Numbered from the stretch's first letter, positions 33,339 through 45,887 are shown. The stretch: DNA of 64,000 nucleotides from Cryptomeria japonica (GCF_030272615.1 NC_081406.1:110061283-110125282), one strand, 5' to 3'. Made by a program: numbers and translations. The notes: generated by a model from the sequence alone, not told the origin.

Positions 33339-36300
33339 ATGGATTCTTCTTTTGTTCCTGAGTTTATTTCAAACCCTACCATTGTCGAGAACATTAAAAG
33401 ACCTAGGCCCATGTTTAAGATAATTTCTGAAATTGCTAAAGAAGATGACTCTGTCGGGGCATTTTTGAAAATTCCTATAGGTGTAGCATTTGCTGAAGAC
33501 CCTAGGATTTACATACATTGCAATATAGATGATCTAGGATCTAAGGATTTGAAGAAAATGTATGATGAGGTTATAACTGATGAACAAGGAGTTATTAAAC
33601 TAGATCACAAGATTGTGGAAACCGTAGGTTTTGTTGATATTTTGAACATCCATGTATTCCCTAAGGAGGTCGTCAGACTTGTGTTAAGTAGAGTTCATGG
33701 AGAGTTCATATGGCTGGAATCAATTTACAAAATTACCAAAGAAGCAATTAGGCCAGTCACAGGTTTACCCTCATCCAGTAGTAGACCTGATAAGACAAAG
33801 AAGATTCCCAATAAAATGGTGACAAGCCTAACTGGAGCAACAACTGATAGCAGATCACTTAGAGTAAATGATATTAAGGATGCAAATGTGAGATTTGTAA
33901 GTATGGTGCTAGGATACAAGGTCACTCATGCAAATAGGCTAAATTTTGTTTCTAGTCTCTGTATACACAGTGCTTATGAGATGGCAAACAATAATGTAAT
34001 GATTGATGTTTGTGAATGGTTGAAAGATGAGCTTATTGATAACTTGAAAAAGATTAAAGGAGACAAGAAAGGCACATTTTGCTTTGGAAATCTATTGGTA
34101 TGTTTGATGTTGTACTTTGTTAAGGAAATACCTAGTATTGGTCACAAGGATTTTGCATATGACATCCCGATAGGCAAGCAAATTCTGGAAGCTTTCACTG
34201 GTATGTGATCAGACTATGAGAATAACATTTCTGAGTATTTCAAGACTTTCAAAGCTAAGATGAGAGCTAGAGAAAGGTTATCATAGAGTATAGTAGATAA
34301 ATATGACAAAGAAATTTGTTTTGTTATCAAAAGAGATGAGACATGGATGGAGGCAGTACTTCCTAGGACTATTTAGGTCACCAAGATGGGATATGAAGTA
34401 GATCTTACTATTCTGGAGACATATGCCAAAGCTTTACTGGATGCACCAAGAGAACCATTAGAAAAATTCTTTGGTAGTGCTGAGACCATTGAGAGTGATG
34501 TAAATCTGTTGAAGAAAAGAAAGAAGAGAGAAAAATACATTAGAGATGCTTCTAAGAAAGTAAAGGAAATCAAAGAGAATGTCATGAACCTTAGTAGCAT
34601 ATCAGCTAGTGAGCTTGAAGGACTTCAACTAGAGGCATATATTTCACCGGTCGACACATTTTCTGGAACTGGCAGTGATAAGGCAGCAAAATTTAAAAGA
34701 GTTGAAAGGAGGAAGAGAAAACCTTCACCGACACCCTCTCCTTCACCTAAGAGAACAAGGACCTTGAGAAAGAAATAGCAGGGAATAAGGGAACTACCCA
34801 AGAAACAACAACCGATTACCCCTTCTTTGAATGATTTGTTGATTGAAATAACTGAAGATGGCAATTTGACTAATGTGCATAAATTGTATAATACATTTAA
34901 TGATTCTGATATGCAGAGTATTGAGGAAAGCATTATTTTACACTTGGACATATATAAGAATGTTATGATTGAAGTTGTGGATGATTTACCGAATGAACTT
35001 TATAGAAGATTGGAAGCAAAAAGGATAGCAGTAATGGAGCTAGATAAGAAACTGAAAATTGAAAAACTTCTAGCTATACATCCTGTTAATTCAAGAGAAG
35101 AAATTGATGAATTGATATCTGAAGGAAACCAGTCCATTTTTGTCAGTGGGCACCGACAAGTGAGCTTGATGGCAGGAAGAGTGAAAGAGATTGTTGATGA
35201 GACTGTAGATAATTGGGATATATTCTTTGTGGAGAAAGAAAAATAAGAGGAAATCAATAAGAAGAAAGTAGAAAAGACATTCAAAGTATATCATAAGGAT
35301 AAAGGGAAAGGTAAGGTAGGTGGTGTACCTTCTATCAAGATAACTGATAACATCCCTCCACTAGTGCAGGACACCCCTCCTCTAACCTCTACTTCACCAG
35401 TCCATGAAACTGATCCTCCGGTCATAGGTACAGAAGGCATGACTGATGATACAAATACTGAATCAGGGATACTATTTAAAATGAATGTAGATGCACAAAA
35501 TGTAAATATAGTGATGGATACTGAGATTGCAGAGGTACACGTGGATAAAGTACAGGAGATTCATAAGGAAATAAATGAAACTGAGCCACTGGTAAAAACT
35601 GTTGACACTCAAGAAACTGAGCAACTGACACCCAGAAAACAACCTGAGGCAGAAGTTCATGTTGAGACCGCTCCACCAGTAGTTATACATATTGAGAAAC
35701 CATCTACAACAACAATTCAAACTTAGACAGATCCACCGAAAGGCAATCAGAAGGATATAATAAAGGTAATTGGTCTAACATCTATGGCACCAGGCACATC
35801 TACAGGTGAATTCAGACCGACCAATATTATTGAAGTTTTATTGGATTATATTAAAAGGATAACAAATTGTAATGCATTGGCATATAAGGCAATTGACAAC
35901 ACTCTACCCATTTTGAAAATGATTGCACCTAACTATTCGGTAGACCATGTGAAAGATTCTTTAGGTAAATTGGACACATTGTCAAAATATATTGTTGATA
36001 ATGTTATAACAATAGAAAAGGTCAATGAGAATATAATAAAGGAAAGAGTTGATAAAGAGAAAAATGCATTCTTTGAAAACACAATAAAGAATTGTACCGA
36101 TCATCTGAATACATTATTACCGATACTTAATTCTACAATTTTGGAGTATAAGGAGTTGTACAGAGAAGTATGTAAACCACACCAACTAACTAAGGATATT
36201 GACAAGGAGATTGAGAAGACACAAAAAGAAATTGATGACATAGAAGACAACATGATAGGCTCTTCTGGTCTTATGTCAGTTTTTGAGCAGAAAATGACAG

Positions 36301-36440
36301 TTTTTGAAGAAAAAATGGAGAAACTTGATAAAGAAAAAGAAAAGATAAGGTCTAAAGCCTGGGAACTAAAATGTAAGCTTGGTCCAACATTGGACAGTCT
36401 TATTACACAAAGGGAAAAATTATCTAAGATTACAATTTAG
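33339..36440 (+). pseudogene. Long non-pol second ORF of the copia-like element, stops only
   Basis: One frame of about 1034 codons from the ATG at 33339 to a TAG at 36438. It is interrupted by about six stops (at about 34206, 34284, 34374, 34776, 35244 and 35724) with no frame change. The N-terminal 290 residues look globular. Next is YFKTFKAKM...ICFVIKRDETWMEAVLPR...YEVDLTILETYAKALL, clearly matching the minus-strand ORF at 21796. A basic KRKPSPTPSPSPKR stretch, YNTFNDSDMQSIEES...LPNELYRRL (also matched there), an acidic Thr/Glu/Pro region and a C-terminal coiled coil (EIEKTQKEIDDIEDN) follow. No enzyme motif found. Two families sharing this order argues for a real protein. Confidence 0.75.
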
Positions 36441-36762
36441 GGAGAAAGATCACCGGTATGATCCAATAGACTGAGGCAATTCTTACCAAAAACAACAACT
36501 TCATGTAGAGTCTGAATTTAGTTTTGGTAGACATTTTTCAGATTGTAACCAATAGGTTACAAACTTTGAGGTAACATTTTGGTACTCTTTTTGATCATTT
36601 ATGACATCCTTTGTCATTGATGCCAAAGGGGGAGTAGTAAGGGAGAAAAATGCATCTTTCAGATTTTCAGTGGAGATCATTTTCTCAGGGGGAGCACATC
36701 TTTTTGGATATCAAATTTTGGATAACAATTTTTTATTTTTCTCATGAGTGTTGCCATCAATG
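36441..36762 (+). other. 3' non-coding interior of the element
   Basis: Short stretch after the ORF with GATGCCAAAGGGGGAGTAG near 36620 and CAGGGGGAGCAC near 36690. These G-rich motifs recur before the 3' LTRs of related elements at 13800 and, inverted, 19400. Confidence 0.65.
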
Positions 36763-36776
36763 ACAAAGCGGGAGAT
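36763..36776 (+). other. Polypurine tract
   Basis: CAAAGCGGGAGAT runs directly into the LTR head TGTTGGCATT. Confidence 0.85.
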
Positions 36777-37606
36777 TGTTGGCATTATACACTCTTATGA
36801 GAATGGTTTGTGAGAATGGTTGTGTTGTCATTGATGGGAAACTGATTGACAAACTGATAGGAAACCAACTGGCATTCATTGACATTAAGATTTCTACATA
36901 CACCGGCAAGCACCGACACTGACAGACACTTTCACCGGCATTCAGATTACATCAGCAACAGTATACTGGCACTCAAGCCGACATGGAAATATCTTTTATT
37001 GTAATATAATTATCTTTTTGTAAGACGACTTGGTATATTGTAAAAGACTCATATATGTATGAAGTCTTGTAGGTCATTTTTGTGTGTGATGTGTGTGATA
37101 AAAGAGGAATGATATGATGTGAAATTGACAGAAGAATTTTGTATAAGGACAACAAGGTTTTGGTTATAGACTGAGCTTAAACTAGTACTGAACCTGGCAT
37201 AGTTGATGCTGATTTAAGCAGTACATTGTATTGGATTTAATCATCCATTTTGTACGTCAGTGATACTTCTATTTTGTAGTTGAGCAGTGAGCTCTAGGTT
37301 GTTGGCCTCCCTGCATGTACAGGCCCCTCATGTAAGTAATATTTATTTATTGGCCAGTGAGTGAATATTGTGGGTCACAAATCCCACCGAGGTTTTTCCC
37401 ACATCAGCTTTCCTCATTAAATATCTTGTGTTATGGTGTGTTCTCTATATTGTCTCTGTTATTCTTATTTGTTGCATTAATTCTTATTTACCGGTACACT
37501 GTTTTGGGATGCAAAGTTTTTAATAAGTATAAATATTCTTTTAACTGGTTAGACACTAATTCACCCCCCCTTCTTAGTGTCTTTGGGCCTGTCATTGATT
37601 CTAACA
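36777..37606 (+). repeat. 3' LTR (830 bp)
   Basis: TGTTGGCATT ... GATTCTAACA. Its last 390 bases are matched by 31454-31851. Several CACCGGCA and CCGACA words occur in the first 200 bases, comparable to the ACCGGT words common in the LTR at 27979-29380. Confidence 0.88.
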
Positions 37607-40600
37607 ATGAACTCCCATATTGTCTTGTATGTATACTAATAGTATGAGTTGCTTCTAGTGTTGATATCCATGGCGGGACTGCAAAAGTTACGAATATGCC
37701 TCATCCTTGTAAGTTTTTTTATTACTTGTCATTTTCTTTAGCATTTTGTTACTTCATGAATGAGATTTTTTCAGATGTCTATTCCATGAATACCTCTCTC
37801 TTGTATGCTTCATGATTGATGTGTCTTCAACATGTCCACTCCATGAGAACCTTTCTCATATATGCTTGTACCTTATGTGTATTTATGTATTACTTCATGG
37901 TTTACATGTATGATTCATGCCTTGTATGTAGTCATATGTATGGTTTGTGCTTTACATAGATCCTTCATGCCTTATGAGCATTACTTCATGCCTTCCAGTC
38001 TTCTCAAAATATTACAAAATCATTCAACAAGAAAAAGAGTAGTAGAGGCTACATACCAAAATAAATTAGATCTCCCTCTTTATTTCCTCAGTTTCTTCCC
38101 TATTTTCTTCCTCCCTTCTTTATCACTTCCCTTTTTCTTTATTTTTCCTTGATATAACTAACCTTTTCTGCTTAATTTTCTACATGAATCCAAAGACTCC
38201 TTTACACTCCCCACTTTACATCCATGGCAACTACCTCCATAACTTCACGTAGTGTGAAGTAAATATTCTTTTCTACCATGGTCTTCATATATCCTTCATA
38301 TATCCTTTCAAATATTACCATCCATATATATATCGACCTCATTCTAAGACTTTGAATTTGCTCTACCCAGTTCTGCTTCACATTTCTCTTTTGTGACAAC
38401 AAAATGTGAGGATTTAAGAGAAGCTTCAAATAATAATAGCCCTTAGCATTGGTTCAGAAAGAGTCTCATATTATGCCTCCTAGATTGGATGGCTCTGATC
38501 CTCATCACACTATTCAGCTTTGTCCTCCTCACTGGATTGTTTGCACTTGTGATGATAGAATTGTGAAGATTATATTTCAATGATTTTTCATTTTTTTTCT
38601 CGCTTCTGATTCAACGAGAATCGGTTAAGATATCCTTTCCGTGAAATATTTTTGTCCATCTTTGGTCAATGAAAAGAAATGTATTGTCATGTATAAAAGA
38701 GAGGATGGATGGTGGGCACGTAGTCCCACAAAGGGACATTTAATACAATATATATTAAGATGTACGGTCTAAAAAATTCCACAATATATATTAAACTACC
38801 ATATGAAATTAAAGAGTAGCAAGTCAATCTTTCATATCCCTAGCCTATTGTGCCTTGTTACACAATATGAATAGATCCTTATCATCATTGATCATACTCA
38901 CCACTTTTTATTTTAAAATTTAAAATCAACATTCGCCTCATTTGTAATGTTGGTAAGGTTCACTATTTTTAAAAGAGTATTAGATAAAAGATTTGATGGA
39001 ACAAAATTGATAGAGGAAAAGAATAACAACATTATATTTTAGATGTTTAATGTTTTTTAATATATATTTTTTATATGATAATTAATAATTTGGGAGTAGT
39101 TAAGGATAAGGAGATCATTCTTCTATTTGAAAGTCTATCGCCATCCTTATGTTATATTGTACTTTTGTTTTAGGAAAGCTTTTGATCTTTTGCAATTAGT
39201 GTGGGTTTTTTAAGGTGACTCTTTATATGTCCTAAAATTGTATGAGCCTAATATCTTCTACTCTTGTTGATAATTTGGTGGCTCTGAACAATGGCTCCTT
39301 CGAAGAAGCATGATCCTTGTAATTTTGGCCTTCCATGATGTAAAAAGAGGTTATGTTATGAATAATGGTCCAGATGATTTAGTTATTTCTTATTATGTTG
39401 AGTAAGAGTAAATTTGGGCTTCCTTGGCTATGGTCACTATTTTCTACTAACTATTGTGATTTAGTGTGATTTGATCATGGACTTCAAGTAATCAAGAGGG
39501 TGGAAACAATCTTCAAGTGTTAGGGGGTACGCGGCCTTGACCAAGGGATGAAAGTATCAGGAAAGTACAAGTGATTCATGTGTATATCAATGTATCATTC
39601 ACCTATTAATTCCTAGCAACATTCTCAAATAAAAAAGCAAAGAGGTATGTTGAGTGCATATATACATTTTATGTTGCCATGATATAATTAAGATACCAAA
39701 CATGTAACTTAGATTGATTTGCAATTTCATTCATAAATATTAGATCTTCCTTGTGGATTTTTGAATTCATAATGTCTTGTTGATTTCAATATCTTTATTG
39801 CAAGTACTCTTTTTAGTATGAAACTCCACTCATTGAGGTCTCTTACTAAATGCAAGTCAGTTGTCCTATCAATGATGATACATTTTGCATGCATTTTATG
39901 GGGAAATCTTATTAATAGTTGTGGTTGGGTTGTTCATTATTTTGTGAAAATATATACAAGTAGATTCAGACATTAGAGTTATAAACACTGTAAATTGTGT
40001 TTGAGATCATTGTCCTAATTGTAACAGTCAACCACCATTGGCCTAAGGCCACACCAACACCATTGTGACACCAAGGTTTGTGCATATTGGTGTAAGGTCT
40101 ACTCTTAGGATATTTCATTACCATTACATATCAACACCTGGGGTTTCTAAACATCACTTGTTTGAGTAGGCAGTATCACTGGTAAAATTGTGATTGTCAC
40201 AATTCGTACCCTTAGGACAGTCATTAATATTTGGTCTATGGCACTTTTTTATGGCTTCTAAATTCTTCTATGGGGTGTGCAGGGGTCCCACACATCTCTT
40301 CCAACATTCCATCCAAGGCACTTCACTCTCACCTATCTTATATTCCACTTTCTCTATGTTGGTATCCCAGAGGTCCGATACATGAAGAATATCAGACCAA
40401 TCAATCAAATCTAGCGTGTGTCTCAGAGGTTTTGGAGACCTGCAAGAAAGAGAAATGAAAATACATATTTACAACCAGTGGTGTGATTTTTTAACGGTGA
40501 AAAGGCCAAAAATACATTTTTTTCCCACTCATTGGAAACCCTAAAGAGTGTTTTGATAGTTTTTGGAAAAATAGTGAGATCTTCTTCAAATTTCAATGGA

Positions 40601-40990
40601 TCTCAATGCTACAAAATATGAAATGAAGCTAATTCACCTCTACCATATCCAATCGACTTCTAATGAAAATATGATAAATTTCACAATTAAAAATAATGAG
40701 AATCAGACTAAAACGTTTTTGTATGAACAAAAATCTCCAACTTCATTTAGTAAAAATTTTAAAATTCAACAAGGCAAACTTGGGTGGTGTGAAAAAAGCC
40801 TATTTATGCCCATCCAAGTGGGTTACAATCTCAAACCACCAAAAACAAACCTCCCAACCAAATTTTAAAAAGTTGTCATGACAATAATGACAACTTTTTA
40901 CAATTTTTACAATTTTTGCCCAATGGACCTCAAACTTTCCCAATTAGGTCCAAATACATCATAATGGCCTCAAATGGCCTTATTTACATG

Positions 40991-41089
<99 letters not shown>

Positions 41090-41750
41090 CAAATTTTGAC
41101 CATTTTGGCCAAACCTAGGTCCCTAGGGTGCTCCTACACCATCAAACCATGTGAATTAACAAAAACAAATGTGTTTTGGAAGTTTAAATGAGAGAAGCTA
41201 TAAAGATTTCTACCTCTCAATAAAGAAAAAAATACCACAAATCTCATTATTGATAAGAAAGTTTTTAGTGATTCATAGAGTTCCCCCAAACCCTTCAACA
41301 AATAAATTTAACAATCTCCCCATTGGCCTATCCTCAAATGACAAACATAATAGACAAGTTGAGAAACCATTCTATATTGTGAAATCAAAATTCATACCTT
41401 TTGCATTGGTGGTATGTGAAATTGGGCTTGTAAAATGTTTTGTAAAACCATGCCATGTTTTCACCTTTATTTATTTTGTGAATTGGAGCTTGGTCTAGGA
41501 GGTTAGACAGGTTGTTTTGTAGGTTGTAGCAGTAATAAAGTGCTAGAGGAATTTAGAGAGAAGTATTCTTGTAACCCATTTGAAGGAATAACACAAGCAT
41601 TGTTCTCTTTGGTGTGGTTTTTTTCTCACAAGGGTTTCACCATGCCAATCACATTTTCTTGAAAGATTCTAAAGTCTTTTTAACAAACCCATCCTATGCT
41701 TATCTTGCAATCATAACATTTCATGAGATGAAAACAATTGTGAGTTTTAA
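37607..41750. other. CACTA interior, no gene recognised; includes (CA)43
   Basis: AT-rich, short frames only, and no continuation of the transposase C terminus. The block at 40020-40450 (AGGACAGTCATT..., ATATCAGACC) loosely resembles 43430-43640, so the two may be copies of one old repeat. A perfect CA dinucleotide run of about 43 units occupies 40997-41082, followed by TATATATC. Confidence 0.5.
40997..41082. repeat. (CA)43 microsatellite
   Basis: An uninterrupted dinucleotide run of 86 bases between AAATAA and TATATATC. Confidence 0.97.
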
Positions 41751-42309
41751 TGGATGCTTTCATTAAAGGAGTTGATCCATATCCTTCCTCAATTGTGTAA
41801 ACTACTTTATGTAAAACTCCATTGGATTTATATCTTAAGACTGAAATCTAAACTTAATTATTATTATAATGACATCAAGCAAACAATAAGGTAAAGAAAA
41901 ATTGAAGCCAAGAAAAACCTTAGACAAAAGACTTTTGGTGATTAGAAGTGAAAGAAATAATTGAAATATTACAAACAACCATTTAACCTATGATATGGGA
42001 TGATTATCGATAGAATCCACTACCATTTAACCTGTGTAGTGGATTCCATCGATAATCATCCCATATCATAGGTTAAATGGTTGTTTGTAATATTTCATTT
42101 ATTTCTTTCACTTCTAATCACCAAAGGTCTTTTGTCTAAGGTTTTGCTTGGCTTCAGTTTTTCTTTACCTTATTGTTTGCTTGATGTTATTATAATAATA
42201 ATTAAGTTTAGATTTCAATCTTAAGATATAAATCCAATGGAGTTTTACATAAAGTAGTTTACATAATTGAGGAAGGATATGCAACAACTCCTTTAATGAA
42301 AGCATCCAT
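41751..42309. repeat. 560-bp near-perfect palindrome (275-bp arms, 12-bp loop)
   Basis: The left arm 41751-42023 and right arm 42036-42309 are reverse complements apart from a few mismatches and one- or two-base indels. The outer edges read TGGATGCTTTCATTAAAGG and CCTTTAATGAAAGCATCCA. The loop, 42024-42035, is CATTTAACCTGT. Neither arm encodes anything recognisable, and I see no obvious target duplication. It could be a foldback element, an inverted duplication, or a source of hairpin RNA. Confidence 0.92.
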
Positions 42310-44469
42310 ATACCCTTGTCAATATCTTCCCACTAATTATAGTGATCATGGGGAAAAGATCTAGACAATGGAGTGTAGGCCATGGTTCAATAGTCGAGCA
42401 AACTTCATCACTTTTGTCTACCCATTGATACAAAGCCCTTTCAAGGGTTCCTTAGGGACCAATTCATTCTGCATAGATTGATTATATGTAGAAACCCTAG
42501 AATTGGCAAGCGATCATGTTCGCCACATGATCCTTGTACTCATGTTAGCATGCTCACCGGTATATATAAATTGAGATAAACTAATAGAGATAACAAATAG
42601 AAATTGAAGATAGTTGAGAGACATGATAGACATAGAAAATAACTTTCAAGATATTATTGTAAGTTTGTAAGTATGATAGTAGTTCTTTATAAATTTAACG
42701 TTCTTCCACTATTTTGTTAATTGTTATTTAATTTTAGTCTACCTGTAGTATTGTTGGTGTGTAGATATGTTACACTCTAATACTTTATCAAGCACAATCA
42801 TCTTGTGATTATGAGAACTAAGTATAAGATCTTCAATAGGTTCTTTGCATTCACTTTTCCAGGGAGAAGCAAAATAAACAAATGTGCTTAAGAAGACATA
42901 GAAATAAACTTAATATAAGGAAATGACCAAAAGGTCATTCACTGGATAAGAATAATCAACATATCCATAACATAAGAATTCACAAATTAAAAATTCACAA
43001 GTGTTTTAATTCACAATGACAATGGTTTCATATCCCATCCTTTATGGGTACCCTTGGACACACATATTGGCCACTAGACTTTGATCACCCTTTCAAGGCT
43101 TGATCCAACATTACAACGCAATATAAACATCATGGTAAACTAGTATTGGGCTTGTGACTTCATAACAAGTGAAAATTAGTGGATCTCAACAATGCCACAT
43201 ATACTATCATTGATGGTTACTAGTCCTTTGCAATTAGCACTATCAACATTGATGACCAAAGGCCAAATCAACACATCTATGCCTTTTAAAAAAACCCCTT
43301 GAAACTAACTTGCAGAACCTAAACAAGAACTAGGACTAGTGTCTTGGACTTCCAACCTCCCAAATCCTCCAACAAGACTCTGTTTTGCAGCAATTCACAC
43401 TAGTAATTTCAATTTGTCACAGTATGTCCTTCTAGGACAGTCAATAGTGCTTGTGTTCTTCCTTTAAACATGATCTCCAACCTTGTTGATTGGATGCACA
43501 AGGCCCTCACACATATCTCTATCACCAAACACAAGGTGAATTAATCTCTATTCATTGAACATGGTGTATATTCAATCTTGTTGTCCTTAAATGTCTAATA
43601 CATGGAGATATCAGACCCTCAATCCTTCACCACAAATACAATGTGAGAAAGAGAGAGTGAGATTAGCATAGAAATGCTTCCATGAAGAAATGAGAGAGGC
43701 ACCTCAAATATATAAAGGTGAGAGTGGAGTTGCAAATGTAACTCCCAAGTCTAAGCATGCCATCTAACATTCTATGTGTGTGAAAAGTGCCACAATCCTC
43801 ATACAGAGAAAATATAATATTTTATATATTTGGAATAATTAAAATGAGATGAGACAACTCAAATAAGACAAAGGACTTGTAGGGTTTCCTTAGGAATATT
43901 CCTACAAGTCACAAGGAAGATAGAGTTGTACCATTCCCATTAGGTTGATAACCTAAAATAGAAACCTGATGGGGGGCAATTTTGAAAACATGCAAGGGAT
44001 TCAAAGGCTACAAGCTTAAGAAAAACATCCAAAGTAGGTTTCAAGTAGATAAAGTCATTGCAAACCAAATGTGACTCATACAAATAACTTATGAAAAGAA
44101 CAAAGAAGAACAAGAACAACTAAATTTGATAAAGTAGATAAAGTCATTTCATCTCCCTGATTGGGTCGCTCTTCTTCCATTGGTGTTGTCCCTTCCTTTT
44201 CCAAAAAAATAGCTTTAAAGGCTCTTGTATTTGGGTTTGCTAATTCCCTATCAGCACCAGAGCTACTCCATTTGATCCCATTTTTAATAGGTTTACCAGT
44301 ACTCGGTGGTTCATACATTCCTCTTAGGAGTTGGACCATCTCAAGCATGGTGTGCCTCATATTAGCTTGAAACCTATGCCCCCTATTGGTAGCTGATGGG
44401 GATAGAATACCATTCAACATACATATCAATGAAGTGTTCTTTACGTCTAGATAATAATCAATTTTTATT
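42310..44469. other. CACTA interior, no gene recognised
   Basis: Short frames only. A minus-strand frame at 44076-44429 has no known motif, and its proximity to the CACTA end is the only clue. The block 43430-43640 (GGACAGTCAATAG, GAGATATCAGACCC) loosely repeats 40200-40410. Confidence 0.45.
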
Positions 44470-44876
44470 TATTTTTAAATAAATTGCCGTTGGAATTCCG
44501 ATGAACAAACCGTCGGACCAACAACATTCTTGTCGGTGCAAAATTTTTGGCTGCCGATGGAATTCTGATGCCAACTAAAGAAACACCCGATGAGGATGTT
44601 GTATGTCTAATGACCATTCCTTGTCGGACGGTCATCAATGCATATTACTGGGGGTGCATTAGAATTCCAACGGCCATCTGACGATATTTTTGGCCGGAGG
44701 AGCGATCATTGCCACCATCGAAAGAGTTCATGATGTTGTCAGAATTCCAATGTTCAATAGCATCATTGGAAAGTCGGACAACGAGTTTTTGACAGCTTCA
44801 TTTGTTAGTAGTCTGACGAAAAGTAGTCAAAATTTTGATGATAAGCCATTGAAAATTAGCCTTGAATGTACTAGTG
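44470..44876. repeat. CACTA right subterminal repeats and terminal inverted repeat
   Basis: The motif GGAATTCCGATG / CGTCGGA / GATGGAATTCTGATG / GTCGGACGG / ATTCCAACGGCC / GTCTGACGAA recurs about ten times. The TIR occupies roughly 44847-44876 and ends GTACTAGTG. The following ACA (44877-44879) matches the left flank. Confidence 0.8.
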
Positions 44877-44879
44877 ACA

Positions 44880-45001
44880 CTATCCCATTGCAGCACAAAC
44901 ACCCAAGTGTCTCATACCCAAACTACTATAAAATGCATGTACCTAAGTAAACTTAAGTAAAGTGTAATAAAATCCAACATGAATAATTAATTACACCAAC
45001 A
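44880..45001 (-). mobile_element. Copia 3' LTR, second part (LTR head)
   Basis: On the minus strand it starts TGTTGGTGTAATTAATTATTC at 45001. It is preceded by the polypurine tract CTTAAGGGGGGG (45002-45012 on the complementary strand) and continues at 22204 beyond the CACTA element. Confidence 0.82.
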
Positions 45002-45522
45002 CCCCCCCTTAAGTGCAACTTAGGGAAATGCATTTAAGTCTACAATGCAACTAAGCAATGCAAGATGGGTCCTGGCTACTAGGCCATGTTAGGTACCCAT
45101 GTACAAATGCAAATGCACACAAACCAATGCAATGAAATCTCTCACAAAGCAAGGAAAGAGAGAAAAACCCAATGGGAAAAAAAACTCCCCCAAAAAGAGA
45201 GATGAAAACTATACAGGATAACTCTCATAGAAGTGTGTGAAGGACAAAACCCCATGTGAGGAAAAGGCCCCCCCATATGAGAGAAGAAGAGAGACTAGGT
45301 AGCCCCCCCTCAATGTAGAATCTGCACCAATGATAGAAGCTCAGGAATGAATGAAGAAACTGCTCCACGAATGTTGAACAACGTTCCTCCCCTTAGGAAG
45401 AAACAAAACCAAAGGTGTATCCATGAAGTCTCCCCAATCATGAAGGGAATATGTAGGAAAAAAAACATGTTGAATGAAGTCTCTGAAAACTGCTCAAGTG
45501 TTCCCATGTCGATGCTGAAAGG
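45002..45522 (-). mobile_element. 3' interior of the copia element at 21877-45522, cut by a second copia LTR
   Basis: Minus-strand text with the polypurine tract, then CCCATTGGGTTTTTCTC, GGGTACCTAAC and GGACCCATCTTGC. The same set occurs at 45899-46098 in the second copia, so the two are related families with one kind of 3' untranslated end. The GGGGGGGCTACCTAG stretch matches 18070-18160. It stops at 45522, where the LTR of the next copia begins. No coding sequence of this element survives in the window. Confidence 0.72.
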
Positions 45523-45887
45523 TGTGAGAGTTGAGAAACACAACACCATAGGAGCCTAAAGATCTTCTGCAAGTTGAATAATCTGTTACAAGGAGAAGCA
45601 AGGAAGAAAAATAACTAAAAGCAAAAACACAGAAAATACGCTCAAAATATGAGAGTTCAATATTCACAAAAAAGTGTAATGTGATAATAATAAAAAGAAA
45701 AGAAAATTAACCTCTAATAGGTCAAGAAACCCTAAAAGGGAAAACCTAGGCTTGCACATAATAATTAATAAAATAATTAATTATTATGCACCTAATGTTA
45801 GCTTAAATGTAAAAAGAGATAATAGGGAACTTAAAGAATTAAAAAATATTGTTTAATTAATCAATTAAAGACCCGATAACTCTAACA
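45523..45887 (-). repeat. 3' LTR (365 bp) of the copia at 45523-49788
   Basis: On the minus strand it starts TGTTAGAGTTATCGGG at 45887 and ends CTCAACTCTCACA at 45523. It is homologous along its length to the plus-oriented LTR at 49789-50159. It is preceded on the minus strand by CTTAAGGGGGGG (45888-45898). The five bases outside it, AAAGG at 45518-45522, are a possible target duplication whose partner cannot be verified. Confidence 0.87.

Larger units (their letters stand above)
31454..37606 (+). mobile_element. Non-autonomous copia-like element, 5' LTR truncated
   Basis: A 5' LTR remnant (31454-31851), initiator-Met primer site, coiled-coil gag with zinc knuckles, a long non-pol ORF, polypurine tract and an 830-bp 3' LTR. 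The 5' LTR lacks its first 435 bases, and its left edge is fused directly to the transposase exon. The target duplication therefore cannot be checked; the five bases after the 3' end are ATGAA. No protease, integrase, RT or RNase H motif occurs between the LTRs. Confidence 0.85.
22205..44876 (+). mobile_element. CACTA (En/Spm) DNA transposon, 22.7 kb, with nested insertions
   Basis: The left end reads CACTAATACATT and the right end, on the minus strand, CACTAGTACATT. Matching continues loosely (GGC, TAA, ATT, TGG) over the first 30 bases. Both ends carry arrays of an ATTCYGAYGG/GTCGGA-like subterminal motif, and the whole is flanked by ACA. Inside is a Tnp2-type transposase gene in plus orientation. 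About 7.5 kb of the interior is later insertion (27979-29380 and 31454-37606). It also contains a decayed gypsy gag, a 560-bp palindrome and a CA microsatellite. The transposase is broken, so the element is not autonomous now. Confidence 0.85.

Noticed and set aside
37862-38429. Short frames resembling a signal peptide or membrane protein
   Set aside because: Cys/Tyr/Phe-rich translations of T-rich DNA, with no start context or homology.
40020-43640. Two blocks (40020-40450 and 43430-43640) as ends of a transposon
   Set aside because: The similarity is short and loose, and no terminal repeat or target duplication was found. It is kept only as a remark in the region notes.
44076-44429. 117-codon minus-strand frame near the CACTA right end as a TnpA-like gene
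   Set aside because: Position alone is suggestive, but no DNA-binding motif is recognisable.
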